Assembly (NCBI GenBank): GCA_947476925.1
Contig: CANJSF010000003.1
Coordinates: forward strand, 62,001 to 126,000
Direction of reading: 5' to 3'
Source: Rhodospirillaceae bacterium
GTDB lineage: Bacteria; Pseudomonadota; Alphaproteobacteria; Rhodospirillales; Rhodospirillaceae
Length of the DNA: 64,000 nucleotides
The notes below the pieces were generated by a model. It saw only the letters and a list, made by a program, of their open reading frames with translations. It did not search any database and had not been told where the DNA came from. Of this stretch, positions 54,982 to 63,397 are shown in pieces (the stretch's first letter is position 1; every line of letters begins with the position of its first letter). The translations under genes and the position numbers were made by a program.

Positions 54982-55653
54982 TTACGGCAGTGGCGTCACG
55001 CGGTGATGAACACTCGGCGAATCGTCCGAGCGGCCGCCTGCCACCAACCCCGTGTCCACAAACAAAGAACGATCAACCCTCAGCAGATCGAGGGCCGTAA
55101 GTGTGATCATGTAGCGCACAGCGCGCTGAGGTTCGCCCGGCTTGGCCGAGAACGCGCACGCTTTGTCTTTCATCGCGCCCTTAAAGACCGAACCATCGCG
55201 GCGCCAAAAGACATCGCACCCGGGCAGCAAGTACGTGTTGTCTTTGTTAAGCCCCGACAACTTTGCAGAGTCGTGATGCGCGCCACGAACGGCTTTATCG
55301 TCCTTGATGAAGTATAACTTCATACGAATGGCGTTTTCGGCTGGGTCAATCTCGAACGAGGCAATCCGCTGGCGGATCACTTGCGTCGGGTCGCCGTCAC
55401 GATATTCCTCAATGTAAAAAACGTTCTCACCAAAAACGGGCAACGTCACAGGCTTGTTGATGGCGTAGACGGCGATATGCCGCTCGGACTCCGGCATTGG
55501 CACACCTTGTTCGGCCTTGGCTTGCGCGCTGCTGTCAAATTCATCCGCGAAAAGACGTGTTAACTCCTTCAACTCACGCGCCGATGGGGCCGCCGTCGCA
55601 GGAGCAGCGAGGCTCAACACAATTGCAACGAGGTTGGCAAGAAATCGGATCAT
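54982..55653 (-). CDS. CpcT/CpeT-like secreted protein
   Basis: A 223-residue protein with a signal peptide (FLANLVAIVLSLAAPATAAP, cleavage near 22). The body follows the CpcT/CpeT lipocalin-like pattern: LKELTRLFADEFDSSAQAKA, YAINKPVTLPVFGENVFYIE with EYRDGDPTQVIRQRIASFEI, and CDVFWRRDGSVFKGAMKDKA. In cyanobacteria this family attaches bilins to phycobiliproteins, but secreted homologues in non-phototrophs have no known substrate. No phycobiliprotein genes are seen here. Transcribed toward the tRNAs from the opposite strand. Confidence 0.75.
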   Translation of the reverse strand: MIRFLANLVAIVLSLAAPATAAPSARELKELTRLFADEFDSSAQAKAEQGVPMPESERHIAVYAINKPVTLPVFGENVFYIEEYRDGDPTQVIRQRIASFEIDPAENAIRMKLYFIKDDKAVRGAHHDSAKLSGLNKDNTYLLPGCDVFWRRDGSVFKGAMKDKACAFSAKPGEPQRAVRYMITLTALDLLRVDRSLFVDTGLVAGGRSDDSPSVHHRVTPLP

Positions 55654-55774
55654 GAGACGCCTCTGATTTTACCTGAACGGCAAACCACATTACCTTGCTT
55701 GGCACATTGATTGAAGCCCCGCGCCCGATGCATTACAACTGAACGTCAGTCTTCAAGGCGCGATACGGCCATCC

Positions 55775-56962
55775 ATGACATCACCCACTCAACGGCCCCG
55801 CACGCGCATTGCGTTTTTATATAACCACGAAGCCGCCCATCAGGTTGCGCATAGCGCCAGCGTGATAACAGCTCTCTTGGCGCAGTCCCCTGCCCTGGAC
55901 ATTAGCATTCTCGCGACATCGGATGTTTTGATCGACGCAGTTAAAGCAATCTGCGGGTCCGATATTGAATCGCGCTGCCGCATCATCAAGCTGGCCGTGC
56001 CCGCGTGGCATCGGCCATTCTTACGAGCCATTGATTCAATTGCCCCGCTTAGTCGCGTCGATTACTTGCGCAGCAACAGCGCGCTCTTTGCATCGTTTGA
56101 CGCGATTGTCGTGACGGAACGCACTAGCTTATTGTTGCAAACTATCCCGGCCTGCAAACATGTGAAGTTAATATACATCAGTCATGGCAGTGGCGACCGC
56201 TCGATTGGGTTTAAAACCGATATCGGGAGGTTCGATTTGATTTTGCTGTCGGGCGAAAAATTGCGGCAGCGGTTTTTAGATACCGGCGCGGTTGACGATG
56301 CGCGCATCAAAATTGTCGGCTCGATCAAAATTGATTCGACCGCCGATGCCCCCGTTTCGCGGCAGCGCTACTTCCAAAACGACAAGCCCATCGTGCTTTA
56401 TAATCCGCACCTCGAGCCACGCCTGTCGTCGTGGTACGCCTTTGGCACACAAGTTCTCGACGTATTTTTGGGCAATCCCAATTTCAACCTCATCTTCGCG
56501 CCGCATGTCATGCTTTTTCAGCGTCGCGTCCAGGTGTCATTGGAGTCATTCACCGTTAAATGGCGCGCAGACCTCCCGCAAAAGTACGCGCACGCGTCCA
56601 ACATTCATATCGACACCGGCAGCGCAGCAAGTGCTGATATGACCTACACCCGCATCGCAGACATTTACCTTGGTGATGCCAGTAGCCAAGTTTATGAATT
56701 TCTGTCCGCCAAACTGCGCCCGTGCATTCACATCAATTCGCACGGCGCTATCTGGCAAAACGACCCCAATTATCGCTTTTGGAACTTTGGCCGCGTCATC
56801 AGCACGGCGGCTGAATTGCCGGCGGCTTTGGCAAACGCTGCTCATGACCACGAGACTTACCGCGTTACCCAAGCTGAGGCGATTAACGAAACATTTTCAG
56901 TCACGGACAAACGCCCGAGCGTTCGGGCGGCTTTGGCAATCCAAGACCTGTTGAAGCCTTAA
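55775..56962 (+). CDS. CDP-glycerol glycerophosphotransferase-like protein
   Basis: A 395-residue cytosolic protein with a GT-B-like layout. The N-terminal half has RIAFLYNHEAAHQVAHSASV and LIYISHGSGDRSIGFKTDIG; the second half begins KPIVLYNPHLEPRLSSWYAF and contains ADIYLGDASSQVYEFLSAKL, a pattern close to the DxSS...EFL motif of CDP-glycerol glycerophosphotransferases that build teichoic-acid-like polymers. In a Gram-negative it could decorate surface polysaccharide; that is inference. It stands alone and abuts the convergent MBL gene with no gap. Confidence 0.65.
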   Translation: MTSPTQRPRTRIAFLYNHEAAHQVAHSASVITALLAQSPALDISILATSDVLIDAVKAICGSDIESRCRIIKLAVPAWHRPFLRAIDSIAPLSRVDYLRSNSALFASFDAIVVTERTSLLLQTIPACKHVKLIYISHGSGDRSIGFKTDIGRFDLILLSGEKLRQRFLDTGAVDDARIKIVGSIKIDSTADAPVSRQRYFQNDKPIVLYNPHLEPRLSSWYAFGTQVLDVFLGNPNFNLIFAPHVMLFQRRVQVSLESFTVKWRADLPQKYAHASNIHIDTGSAASADMTYTRIADIYLGDASSQVYEFLSAKLRPCIHINSHGAIWQNDPNYRFWNFGRVISTAAELPAALANAAHDHETYRVTQAEAINETFSVTDKRPSVRAALAIQDLLKP

Positions 56963-57787
56963 TTAAGCCGGCGTGATGATCATCAGCTCGCGGGCGACTA
57001 CGGTGCCAGCCCACATCTCGCGCGCATCGGTTTCGACCTGGCGCATAAAATCATCGTTATGGTCGGGAGCATGGTGGAAAATCGCTAACTGCTTGACGCC
57101 CGCTTGCTTGCACAAGCGCACGCCTTCTTGCCAGGTCGAGTGGCCCCAACCAATTTTTGGCTTAAACTCGGCATCGGTGTAGGTGCAGTCATAAACAACA
57201 ATGTCTGCGCCCGCGATAAAGCTGAGCACCGTTTCATCGGGTCGGCCGATAATGTGCTCGGTGTCGGTGACATAACAGACAGACTTGCCACCGTGTTCGA
57301 CGCGATAGGCGGTCGAGCCATTGGGATGATTGAGCGGTGCAGTTTTAACAGTAACGTCGCCTTCCATCGTCCAACTCGCGCCGGCTTTGAAATCTTCGAA
57401 GTTCAGCTCAGCTTGCAGCGCATCAAGCGGCACCGGAAATGTCGGGTTGGCCATTTGGTTCGCCAGCACATTTTCGACACCGCCGACCTCTGACAAATGA
57501 CCGGCGCAGATCGTGAACTCGCTATTGGCCATGAAAGCCGGGCCAAAAAACGGAAAACCGTTGATGTGGTCCCAATGGGTGTGGGTGAGCATCAGTACAC
57601 CCTTTTTCACGCCGTCTTTCAGGAACTCAAATCCAAGATTTCGAATGCCTGTTCCAGCGTCCATGATGATGCGGTGATCACCTGCAAACACTTCAAGGCA
57701 ACTGGTATTGCCGCCATAAACCACATGCTGCGGCGATGGGCAGGCGATACTGCCACGAACGCCCCAGAATTTAACGGCAACACTCAT
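56963..57787 (-). CDS. MBL-fold metallo-hydrolase
   Basis: A 274-residue metallo-beta-lactamase-fold enzyme. The metal motif is HTHWDH in LMLTHTHWDHINGFPFFGPA (about residues 82-101), with further ligands expected at LNHPNGSTAYRVEHGG and DCTYTD, and AIFHHAPDHNDD near the end. The opening VKFWGVRGSIACPSPQHVVY with GGNTSCLEV marks a bacterial subgroup with a strongly conserved N-terminus, related to phosphodiesterase-type members. Substrate unknown. No signal peptide. Confidence 0.88.
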   Translation of the reverse strand: MSVAVKFWGVRGSIACPSPQHVVYGGNTSCLEVFAGDHRIIMDAGTGIRNLGFEFLKDGVKKGVLMLTHTHWDHINGFPFFGPAFMANSEFTICAGHLSEVGGVENVLANQMANPTFPVPLDALQAELNFEDFKAGASWTMEGDVTVKTAPLNHPNGSTAYRVEHGGKSVCYVTDTEHIIGRPDETVLSFIAGADIVVYDCTYTDAEFKPKIGWGHSTWQEGVRLCKQAGVKQLAIFHHAPDHNDDFMRQVETDAREMWAGTVVARELMIITPA

Positions 57788-57951
57788 TTCAAATCCAATC
57801 TATGGGGGCTGGTCGCCCGAACGAGGAGGACTAATAGCACGAAACGCCCAATCTGCCGAACGGATATCTCAGTCTATGTCACGGAAATTGCTTAAACAAT
57901 TCGTAATTCGGCAGCCAGTGTCAGCTTAGGGTTGCCCGCCCTCAATGTTGT

Positions 57952-58677
57952 TCAGCTATTGAGTTCGATCTGGTCACCGACGCGCAGGCCCAAAACCTGT
58001 GCGGCAGAACCACCATTGACCGCGAGTTCCCATAAACCGTTGGCGTTTTCATAAACGAAAGCGGTGCCACGCATGACATCACCAAATGTACGCACGAATG
58101 GAAGTGAAGCGCCGCTCACATAAAGGCTTTTGAGATGGGGAACGGTTGAAACGCGCAAACCCGTCAAAAGGTTGCCATATCGGTCCTGATAAATAATGGC
58201 GGGCAAATCATCGGGCCACGCGGCACGGTCCAGCGTTTGGGGATCGATCGACACACCCATTGGTTTTTGCCCCTGGGCGAGTGTGGTTGCGACGGGTGCG
58301 AAAACGTCGCGGCCATGAAACGTCGCACTTGAAGCTTCGGGCACGTCAATCTGCCATGCGGCACATGAACGGCTGCGACGCACAATATGTGCCAACAAAC
58401 CATTGTCCGGCCCTAAGTACCAAACGCCGTCGGCTTGTAGCGCAACGCATAATCGCGACGTGCCAACGCCGGGGTCGACAACGGCTAACACCACATCGCC
58501 GGGCTGAGCTTGCTGGCAATAGGCAGGTAGCAGGTAGGATGCCAACTTCGGGTCAAACGCCGGCAGGTCGGCGACCATGTCAATGACAGGGACATCAGGC
58601 GTTGCACGCGCCAGTACGGCCTGCATTTGTCCCACATACGGGCCCTCGCGGCCAAAATCTGTGAACAGGAAAATCAT
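57952..58677 (-). CDS. SAM hydroxide adenosyltransferase (DUF62)
   Basis: Splits S-adenosylmethionine with water to adenosine and methionine; the fold is shared with fluorinase and chlorinase. The 241-residue protein shows IFLFTDFGREGPYVGQMQAV, VVLAVVDPGVGTSRLCVALQ, LGPDNGLLAHIV, the FHGRDVFAPVA motif carrying the catalytic His and Arg, and YQDRYGNLLTGL. The long loop that marks the halogenases is not evident, so hydrolase activity is most likely. It is divergent from the hydroxyacid dehydrogenase gene. Confidence 0.88.
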   Translation of the reverse strand: MIFLFTDFGREGPYVGQMQAVLARATPDVPVIDMVADLPAFDPKLASYLLPAYCQQAQPGDVVLAVVDPGVGTSRLCVALQADGVWYLGPDNGLLAHIVRRSRSCAAWQIDVPEASSATFHGRDVFAPVATTLAQGQKPMGVSIDPQTLDRAAWPDDLPAIIYQDRYGNLLTGLRVSTVPHLKSLYVSGASLPFVRTFGDVMRGTAFVYENANGLWELAVNGGSAAQVLGLRVGDQIELNS

Positions 58678-58736
58678 CGCTGCTCCTCAAACGCACGATG
58701 TAATGATAGCACATGGCCCACGAAATGGAGTGAGCA

Positions 58737-59702
58737 ATGCCACAGTTACCCCTTATTGCCGTCACGCGCCGCTTGCCAGAGATCTGCGAACAGCGGCTGT
58801 CCAACAACTACCGCGTACGGCTGGGCGACGATGCAGCTGTATATTCGGCCGAGGCTTTAGCTGCTCATGCCAGCGACGTGGCGGGCTTGATTGTTAGCCC
58901 CGCCGACACGCTCGATGCTGCCGCAATTGCCAAACTTCCGACGTCGATAAAGGTGATGCCCACTTTTTCAGTGGGCACCGACCACATCGATCTGAACGCA
59001 GCTAAAGCCCGCGGAATCGTAGTCACCAACACGCCGGGTGTGCTGACTGACGCCACGGCTGACATCGCCATGCTGCTGATGCTGGGCGTCATGCGCCGGG
59101 GCGGCGAAGGCGAACGCCTGGTTCGTGCGGGAACGTGGATCGGCTGGCGGCCAACGCAACTGATGGGCACGCAACTGGGAAGCAAAACACTCGGCATTAT
59201 CGGCATGGGTCGGATTGGCATTGCGGTTGCGGTGCGCGCCAAGGCTTTTGGGATGAGAATTATTTATCACAACCGCAAGCCAACGCCCGAAGCGCAAACG
59301 CTGGGCGCTGAGTACGCGCCGAGCCTGGATGACATGCTGCCCAAGTGCCAAGTGCTATCGCTGCATTGCCCAATGTCGCCTGAAACAAAGAATCTACTTG
59401 ATGCACGCCGACTGGCGCTGCTGCCCAAAGGCGCATACGTCATCAATACCGCGCGCGGCGGACATGTGGTTGATGACGCTTTGATTGCCGCCTTGACCTC
59501 GGGTCATATCGCCGGTGCGGGGCTTGACGTCTATGCCGGTGAACCAAACCTCGACCCTCGGTATCGCACTCTTGAAAATGCGATGCTGTTACCGCACTTG
59601 GGAAGCGCCACAACAGAAACGCGCGTGGCCATGGGCATGATGGTGATCGACAACCTCGACGCAGTGCTGAGCGGACAGCCCCCACCAAACCGTGTTGTGT
59701 AG
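58737..59702 (+). CDS. D-2-hydroxyacid dehydrogenase
   Basis: A 321-residue NAD(P)-dependent oxidoreductase of the glyoxylate/hydroxypyruvate reductase group. The nucleotide motif is TLGIIGMGRIGIAVAVRAKA (about residues 150-169). The catalytic Arg lies in NTARGGHVVDDALI, Glu in AGLDVYAGEPNLD, and His in LLPHLGSATTETR. It begins MPQLPLIAVTRRLPEICEQR, a style common to glyoxylate reductases. Substrate not determined. Confidence 0.9.
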   Translation: MPQLPLIAVTRRLPEICEQRLSNNYRVRLGDDAAVYSAEALAAHASDVAGLIVSPADTLDAAAIAKLPTSIKVMPTFSVGTDHIDLNAAKARGIVVTNTPGVLTDATADIAMLLMLGVMRRGGEGERLVRAGTWIGWRPTQLMGTQLGSKTLGIIGMGRIGIAVAVRAKAFGMRIIYHNRKPTPEAQTLGAEYAPSLDDMLPKCQVLSLHCPMSPETKNLLDARRLALLPKGAYVINTARGGHVVDDALIAALTSGHIAGAGLDVYAGEPNLDPRYRTLENAMLLPHLGSATTETRVAMGMMVIDNLDAVLSGQPPPNRVV

Positions 59703-59779
59703 AGATGCCCAAAAACACTTGCTTACTGATTTTTTTAGGGCAATCTGACAACGGCTTAAACAACGAGCATGCGTGATTC

Positions 59780-60544
59780 ATGGCAGGCTTCACGGCGCTG
59801 GTTTTAGCAGGCAAGCGCTCTCAAAGCGGCGACGGACTGAATACCGACAATACGCTGAAGGCATCGATGGCGATGTTCGGCGTTCCGATGATTGATCGTG
59901 TCATCGCATCTCTCAAGGCCAGCAAGTATATCGAGCGCATTGTTGTGTGCGGCCCGCACGAGTTAGGCAATTGGCCCGACGTTACGTTTTTCCCCGTCAG
60001 CGCCTCGCCCGCGCGAAGCTTTTTGGCGTTCCTCGAAAGCCAAGCTGATGTCGTGCCATTGATTGTCACAACCGCAGACCACGCCCTACTGACGCCTGAG
60101 ATGGTCGACCACTTCTGCGAGAAGACGTTATCGCAAGGCACTGACCTCACCATTGGTATGGCCAATAAGAAAATGATTCTGGAAGCCTACCCACGCACGA
60201 CGCGCACAGGATTCCAATTTCGCGACGGCACATGGTCAAGTTGCAATCTGTTTGGTGTAATGTCGCACAAAGTTGCCACCGCGATTCATTTTTGGGGCTT
60301 CGTCGAACAAAACCGAAAAAAGCCCTGGAAAGTTGTTGGCGCTTTTGGGTGGCTGACGTTGTTAGGCGTGCTGTTGCGCGTCTGGACCGTTCATACAGCC
60401 TTAAGGCACGGTGGTGCGCGCTTTGGGATTACGGTTTCTCCAGTGATTATGCCTTGGGCGCAAGCCGCCATTGATGTCGATACAATTGGCGATAAGTCAT
60501 TGGCCGAATCAATTTTAGCGTCGCGCGCGCTCCCCGCTGCGTGA
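59780..60544 (+). CDS. MobA-like nucleotidyltransferase family protein
   Basis: A 254-residue protein of the NTP-transferase fold. It opens FTALVLAGKRSQSGDGLNTD, a loose version of the sugar-nucleotide-binding LxGGxGxR loop, then KASMAMFGVPMIDRVIASLK, and IVTTADHALLTPEMVDHFCE provides the metal-binding Asp. GMANKKMILEAYPRTTRTGF follows. It may activate a sugar or other phosphate compound; the substrate is not readable. Its last 30 bases overlap the convergent HAD gene. Confidence 0.8.
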   Translation: MAGFTALVLAGKRSQSGDGLNTDNTLKASMAMFGVPMIDRVIASLKASKYIERIVVCGPHELGNWPDVTFFPVSASPARSFLAFLESQADVVPLIVTTADHALLTPEMVDHFCEKTLSQGTDLTIGMANKKMILEAYPRTTRTGFQFRDGTWSSCNLFGVMSHKVATAIHFWGFVEQNRKKPWKVVGAFGWLTLLGVLLRVWTVHTALRHGGARFGITVSPVIMPWAQAAIDVDTIGDKSLAESILASRALPAA

Positions 60545-61195
60545 GTTTTCCAAGTTCCAATCTCGGATCGACATCCGGTGCGAAGCGGCGTGTGAACGCA
60601 ATCTGGAATTAGGATTCACGGCCACCCCCTCGTCGGCCCACGCGAGCAATGGCCAATCGCTATGGTGGTCGGAATAAGCAATGGTTTTTTCGGTCACGGT
60701 GCCAAGGTACGCCTTGACCATGTCGAGCTTGTCTTCACCGTAGCAGTTAGGCCCGCTGATGCGCCCGGTCAGTGTGCCGTCGGGCGCGATCTCGGCGCGT
60801 GTCGCCACAACGTGTTCGATGCCCAAAGCGCGCGCAATTGGCACGGCGTGAACATCGTTGCTGGCTGTGGCCAACACCACCTTGTCGCCGTTGCGTAGAT
60901 GCTCGGCAATCGCGTTCAGCGCACCTGGACGACAGCGGCGCGGAATCCACGACGCAACGAATGCAGCATTCACCTCGGCAACCATCGCCGGGTTTTGCCC
61001 GGCCACCACACAACGTAGCATCACCTGCTTAAGCTGCTTGCGGGTGAGAAGCTGGAGTTTGTAGGCCAATGCGGCAATCAAGATCACGGGCAACACGATC
61101 AAGCGCCACGGTTGACGACGCACAAAGCCCAACAGCCACGGCGAAAATGTGCCGTGAGTGGTGACGGTTCGATCAAGGTCAAATATTGCGATCAT
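60515..61195 (-). CDS. HAD-IB family phosphatase
   Basis: A 226-residue phosphatase of the serine-phosphatase-like HAD class. The nucleophile motif is IAIFDLDRTVTTHGTFSPWL (residues 2-21, DxDxT), motif II in DKVVLATASNDVHAVPIARA, and the C-terminal acidic motif in KTIAYSDHHSDWPLLAWADE. A hydrophobic segment lies at about 28-50. HAD-IB members often act on phosphoserine or lipid phosphates; the substrate is unknown. It converges with the NTP-transferase gene, sharing 30 bases at the 3' ends. Confidence 0.87.
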   Translation of the reverse strand: MIAIFDLDRTVTTHGTFSPWLLGFVRRQPWRLIVLPVILIAALAYKLQLLTRKQLKQVMLRCVVAGQNPAMVAEVNAAFVASWIPRRCRPGALNAIAEHLRNGDKVVLATASNDVHAVPIARALGIEHVVATRAEIAPDGTLTGRISGPNCYGEDKLDMVKAYLGTVTEKTIAYSDHHSDWPLLAWADEGVAVNPNSRLRSHAASHRMSIRDWNLENSRSGERARR

Positions 61196-61380
61196 GGATT
61201 TCCAGATAAAGGCACTCAGGCAAGGCCGCTGTGCTGATCGATACAGTACTCAGGACTCGCCAAGTGTGCAGTGCAGCATAGCTCAGGTCGCAATCGACCG
61301 CCAGGCAGTTGGAATAGCCTGTAGATTACTCGTAAATGCAGGGGAGCCCGGCGCGCTTAATCTTGCGCCGCAGCATTGCA

Positions 61381-61851
61381 CTAGTTTGCAGACGCCGGGG
61401 GAGTTGTTGGCGTGATAGGAACGGGCGCTGGCGGCTCGTCATTACGCGGCTTGTTCGAACCCACATAGGCCTGGGCGCAATGCTCCAAGCAGTACGGCTT
61501 GGCCGGGTAAATCGGCTTGCCACAGAAATGAAAGTCTTCGTGTTTGGGGTCGCCAATCGGCCAACGGCAAGTGTTGTGTGTCAGATCTGTGAGCGTGAAT
61601 ATCTTCACGGGCTGCTTTTTAGCAACCGCAGGAGCGGCAGCAGCGGGCGCGCCAGGGACGGCTTCTTGACGCTTGATCGGCGACGGACGGCCCTTCAAGC
61701 CTAAGCGGTGAGCCTTGCCCACAACGGCGTTTTTCGAGACACCCAGGCGCTTGCCGATTTCGCCGGTGGTCAAGCCTTCTTGCCACAGCTTTTTCAGCTT
61801 GCCGATTTTCTCGTCATTCCACATCAACGCGACGTCCGCAGGTTTGTTCAT
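61381..61851 (-). CDS. gcrA: Cell-cycle regulator GcrA
   Basis: Alphaproteobacterial regulator that binds RNA polymerase with sigma70 and GANTC-methylated promoters to switch on S-phase genes. The N-terminal helix-turn-helix is clear: WNDEKIGKLKKLWQEGLTTG, EIGKRLGVSKNAVVGKAHRL with GLKGRPSPI. A disordered Ala/Pro linker follows, then the polymerase-binding domain with CRWPIGDPKHEDFHFCGKPI and YCLEHC. It has 156 residues from ATG 61851; ATG 61824 (MWNDEK) matches relatives slightly better. Neither start has a strong ribosome site. Confidence 0.93.
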   Translation of the reverse strand: MNKPADVALMWNDEKIGKLKKLWQEGLTTGEIGKRLGVSKNAVVGKAHRLGLKGRPSPIKRQEAVPGAPAAAAPAVAKKQPVKIFTLTDLTHNTCRWPIGDPKHEDFHFCGKPIYPAKPYCLEHCAQAYVGSNKPRNDEPPAPVPITPTTPPASAN

Positions 61852-61957
61852 AGGCCGAGGAGCTTTCTGGTTTTAAAATTGGATATGAGGTGATGGGGCG
61901 GAACTTAACCCCCAGGCGCGTGCAAGTCTACTGGCGCAAATGCAAAATGAGCAGGTT

Positions 61958-62302
61958 TTAGGCCTTCAAGATGGGCTCTTCGAGCACGAACAGACCCTTG
62001 GGGTCCTCGATTTCGAGCACCCATAAGTCGGGGTCGTATTTGGTTTGGCGCTGTAAATAGGCATCCGCCTCGACCTCACTCGCCGGTCCTTTGGGAAAGG
62101 CGCGCAGCCACGCTGAAGCGCCGTTGGGGTCGGTGGCGGGGCTGTACACCTCGCATCCCGCCGCGTGCCGATTGATCTTCAAAATCACTGTCCCAGACTC
62201 CGGCTCTCCCTTGCGCACAACAGCAGCCATGAGCCCCAGCCCGCCTGCGCGCCGCAGCCAAGCTTGCACCCGCAATTCTGATTTTAAGCGAGCCAAAGCC
62301 AC
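61958..62302 (-). CDS. DUF1491 family protein
   Basis: A 114-residue cytosolic protein. LKSELRVQAWLRRAGGLGLM, AAVVRKGEPESGTVILKI, then EVEADAYLQRQTKYDPDLWV and LEIEDPKGLFVLEE fit DUF1491, a small alphaproteobacterial family of unknown function. The only start is a GTG at 62302. It is upstream of gcrA by 106 bases on the same strand and divergent from motA. Confidence 0.85.
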   Translation of the reverse strand: MALARLKSELRVQAWLRRAGGLGLMAAVVRKGEPESGTVILKINRHAAGCEVYSPATDPNGASAWLRAFPKGPASEVEADAYLQRQTKYDPDLWVLEIEDPKGLFVLEEPILKA

Positions 62303-62417
62303 CCTCGCTGCAGGGAATCTGCCGTTTGACTAGGCTGGAAAGGGGTTTTCATGTACGCTCTGGTAAGGATTTAGCGGTAGCATTGCAACCGGCAACGACA
62401 TCGGCAAGGAAGCAGTT

Positions 62418-63281
62418 ATGTTAGGCATTATTGGCATTGTGTTCGTGTTTGTGATGGTGTTCGGCGGCTACGTGCTGCACGGCGGACACCTCAGCGTGAT
62501 TATCGAAGCCTTGCCGACAGAGTTGATGGTCATCTTCGGCGGTGCCGTTGGTGCCATGATTGTGGGCAACAGCGCCGAAGTGCTGAAGGGCATGGTGCCC
62601 AATTTGAAGAAGATCTTTTCTGGCCCAAAGTGGAAAGAACAAGACTTTAAAGACGTTCTTTGCCTGTTGTTCACGATTACCAAAATGATCAAAGCCAAGG
62701 GCATTTTGGTCATCGAAAGCCACATCGAAAAGCCTGAAGAAAGCAATATTTTCCAGAAATACCCGAACATTTTGGCCGATCACTTTGCCGTCGATTTTAT
62801 TTGCGACACATTGCGCATGCTGTCGATGAATCTTGATGACGCCCACCAAGTCTTCGATGCCATGGAAACCCAGCTTGAAAAGCACCATCACGAAGCTCTG
62901 GGGCCCCAACATGCCCTTCAAACAATGGCCGATGGCTTGCCGGCCATCGGTATTATCGCCGCCGTGTTGGGTGTTATTCACACCATGGGTTCGGTCACTG
63001 AGCCGCCGGAAGTTCTGGGTGGTATGATCGGCAGCGCCCTCGTCGGCACGTTCTTGGGGGTCTTTCTAGCCTACGAATTGGTTGGTCCCTTCGCCTCACG
63101 CGTGAAGCAAGTTTGCGACGAAGAGCACCAGTTTTACATCATCATCCGAAACGTTCTGGTTGCACACCTGAACGGCAACGCGCCCCAAGTCTCGGTTGAG
63201 ATTGGTCGCGGCAGTGTTCCATCTAAGGTTCAGCCTACTTTCTTTGAATTGGAAGAAGCGCTGAACTCAATCACCGACTAG
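62418..63281 (+). CDS. motA: Flagellar motor stator protein MotA
   Basis: Four-helix proton-channel subunit that drives flagellar rotation with MotB. The 287-residue protein opens MLGIIGIVFVFVMVFGGYVL and has the MotA/TolQ core: EALPTELMVIFGGAVGAMIV, the cytosolic loop with SHIEKPEESNIF, and ADGLPAIGIIAAVLGVIHTM with the functional Pro region. It starts at ATG 62418 after a GGAAG site. motB is not in the window; the next gene is a conserved protein that often separates the two. Confidence 0.94.
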   Translation: MLGIIGIVFVFVMVFGGYVLHGGHLSVIIEALPTELMVIFGGAVGAMIVGNSAEVLKGMVPNLKKIFSGPKWKEQDFKDVLCLLFTITKMIKAKGILVIESHIEKPEESNIFQKYPNILADHFAVDFICDTLRMLSMNLDDAHQVFDAMETQLEKHHHEALGPQHALQTMADGLPAIGIIAAVLGVIHTMGSVTEPPEVLGGMIGSALVGTFLGVFLAYELVGPFASRVKQVCDEEHQFYIIIRNVLVAHLNGNAPQVSVEIGRGSVPSKVQPTFFELEEALNSITD

Positions 63282-63397
63282 CGCCCGCTCCATCTAACTC
63301 ATTGAATTTATGACATTACCTCTCATTGTCTATTCAGTTTCGACTAGCTATATTATCTAAACGAAACTTGTGATTCTGTGTTGGGTAGGTAGCTCAG

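Noticed and set aside
54263-55006. Plus-strand frame of 247 codons through the PCMT-like gene, tRNAs and CpcT end
   Set aside because: It overlaps real features on both strands and has no coherent domain pattern.
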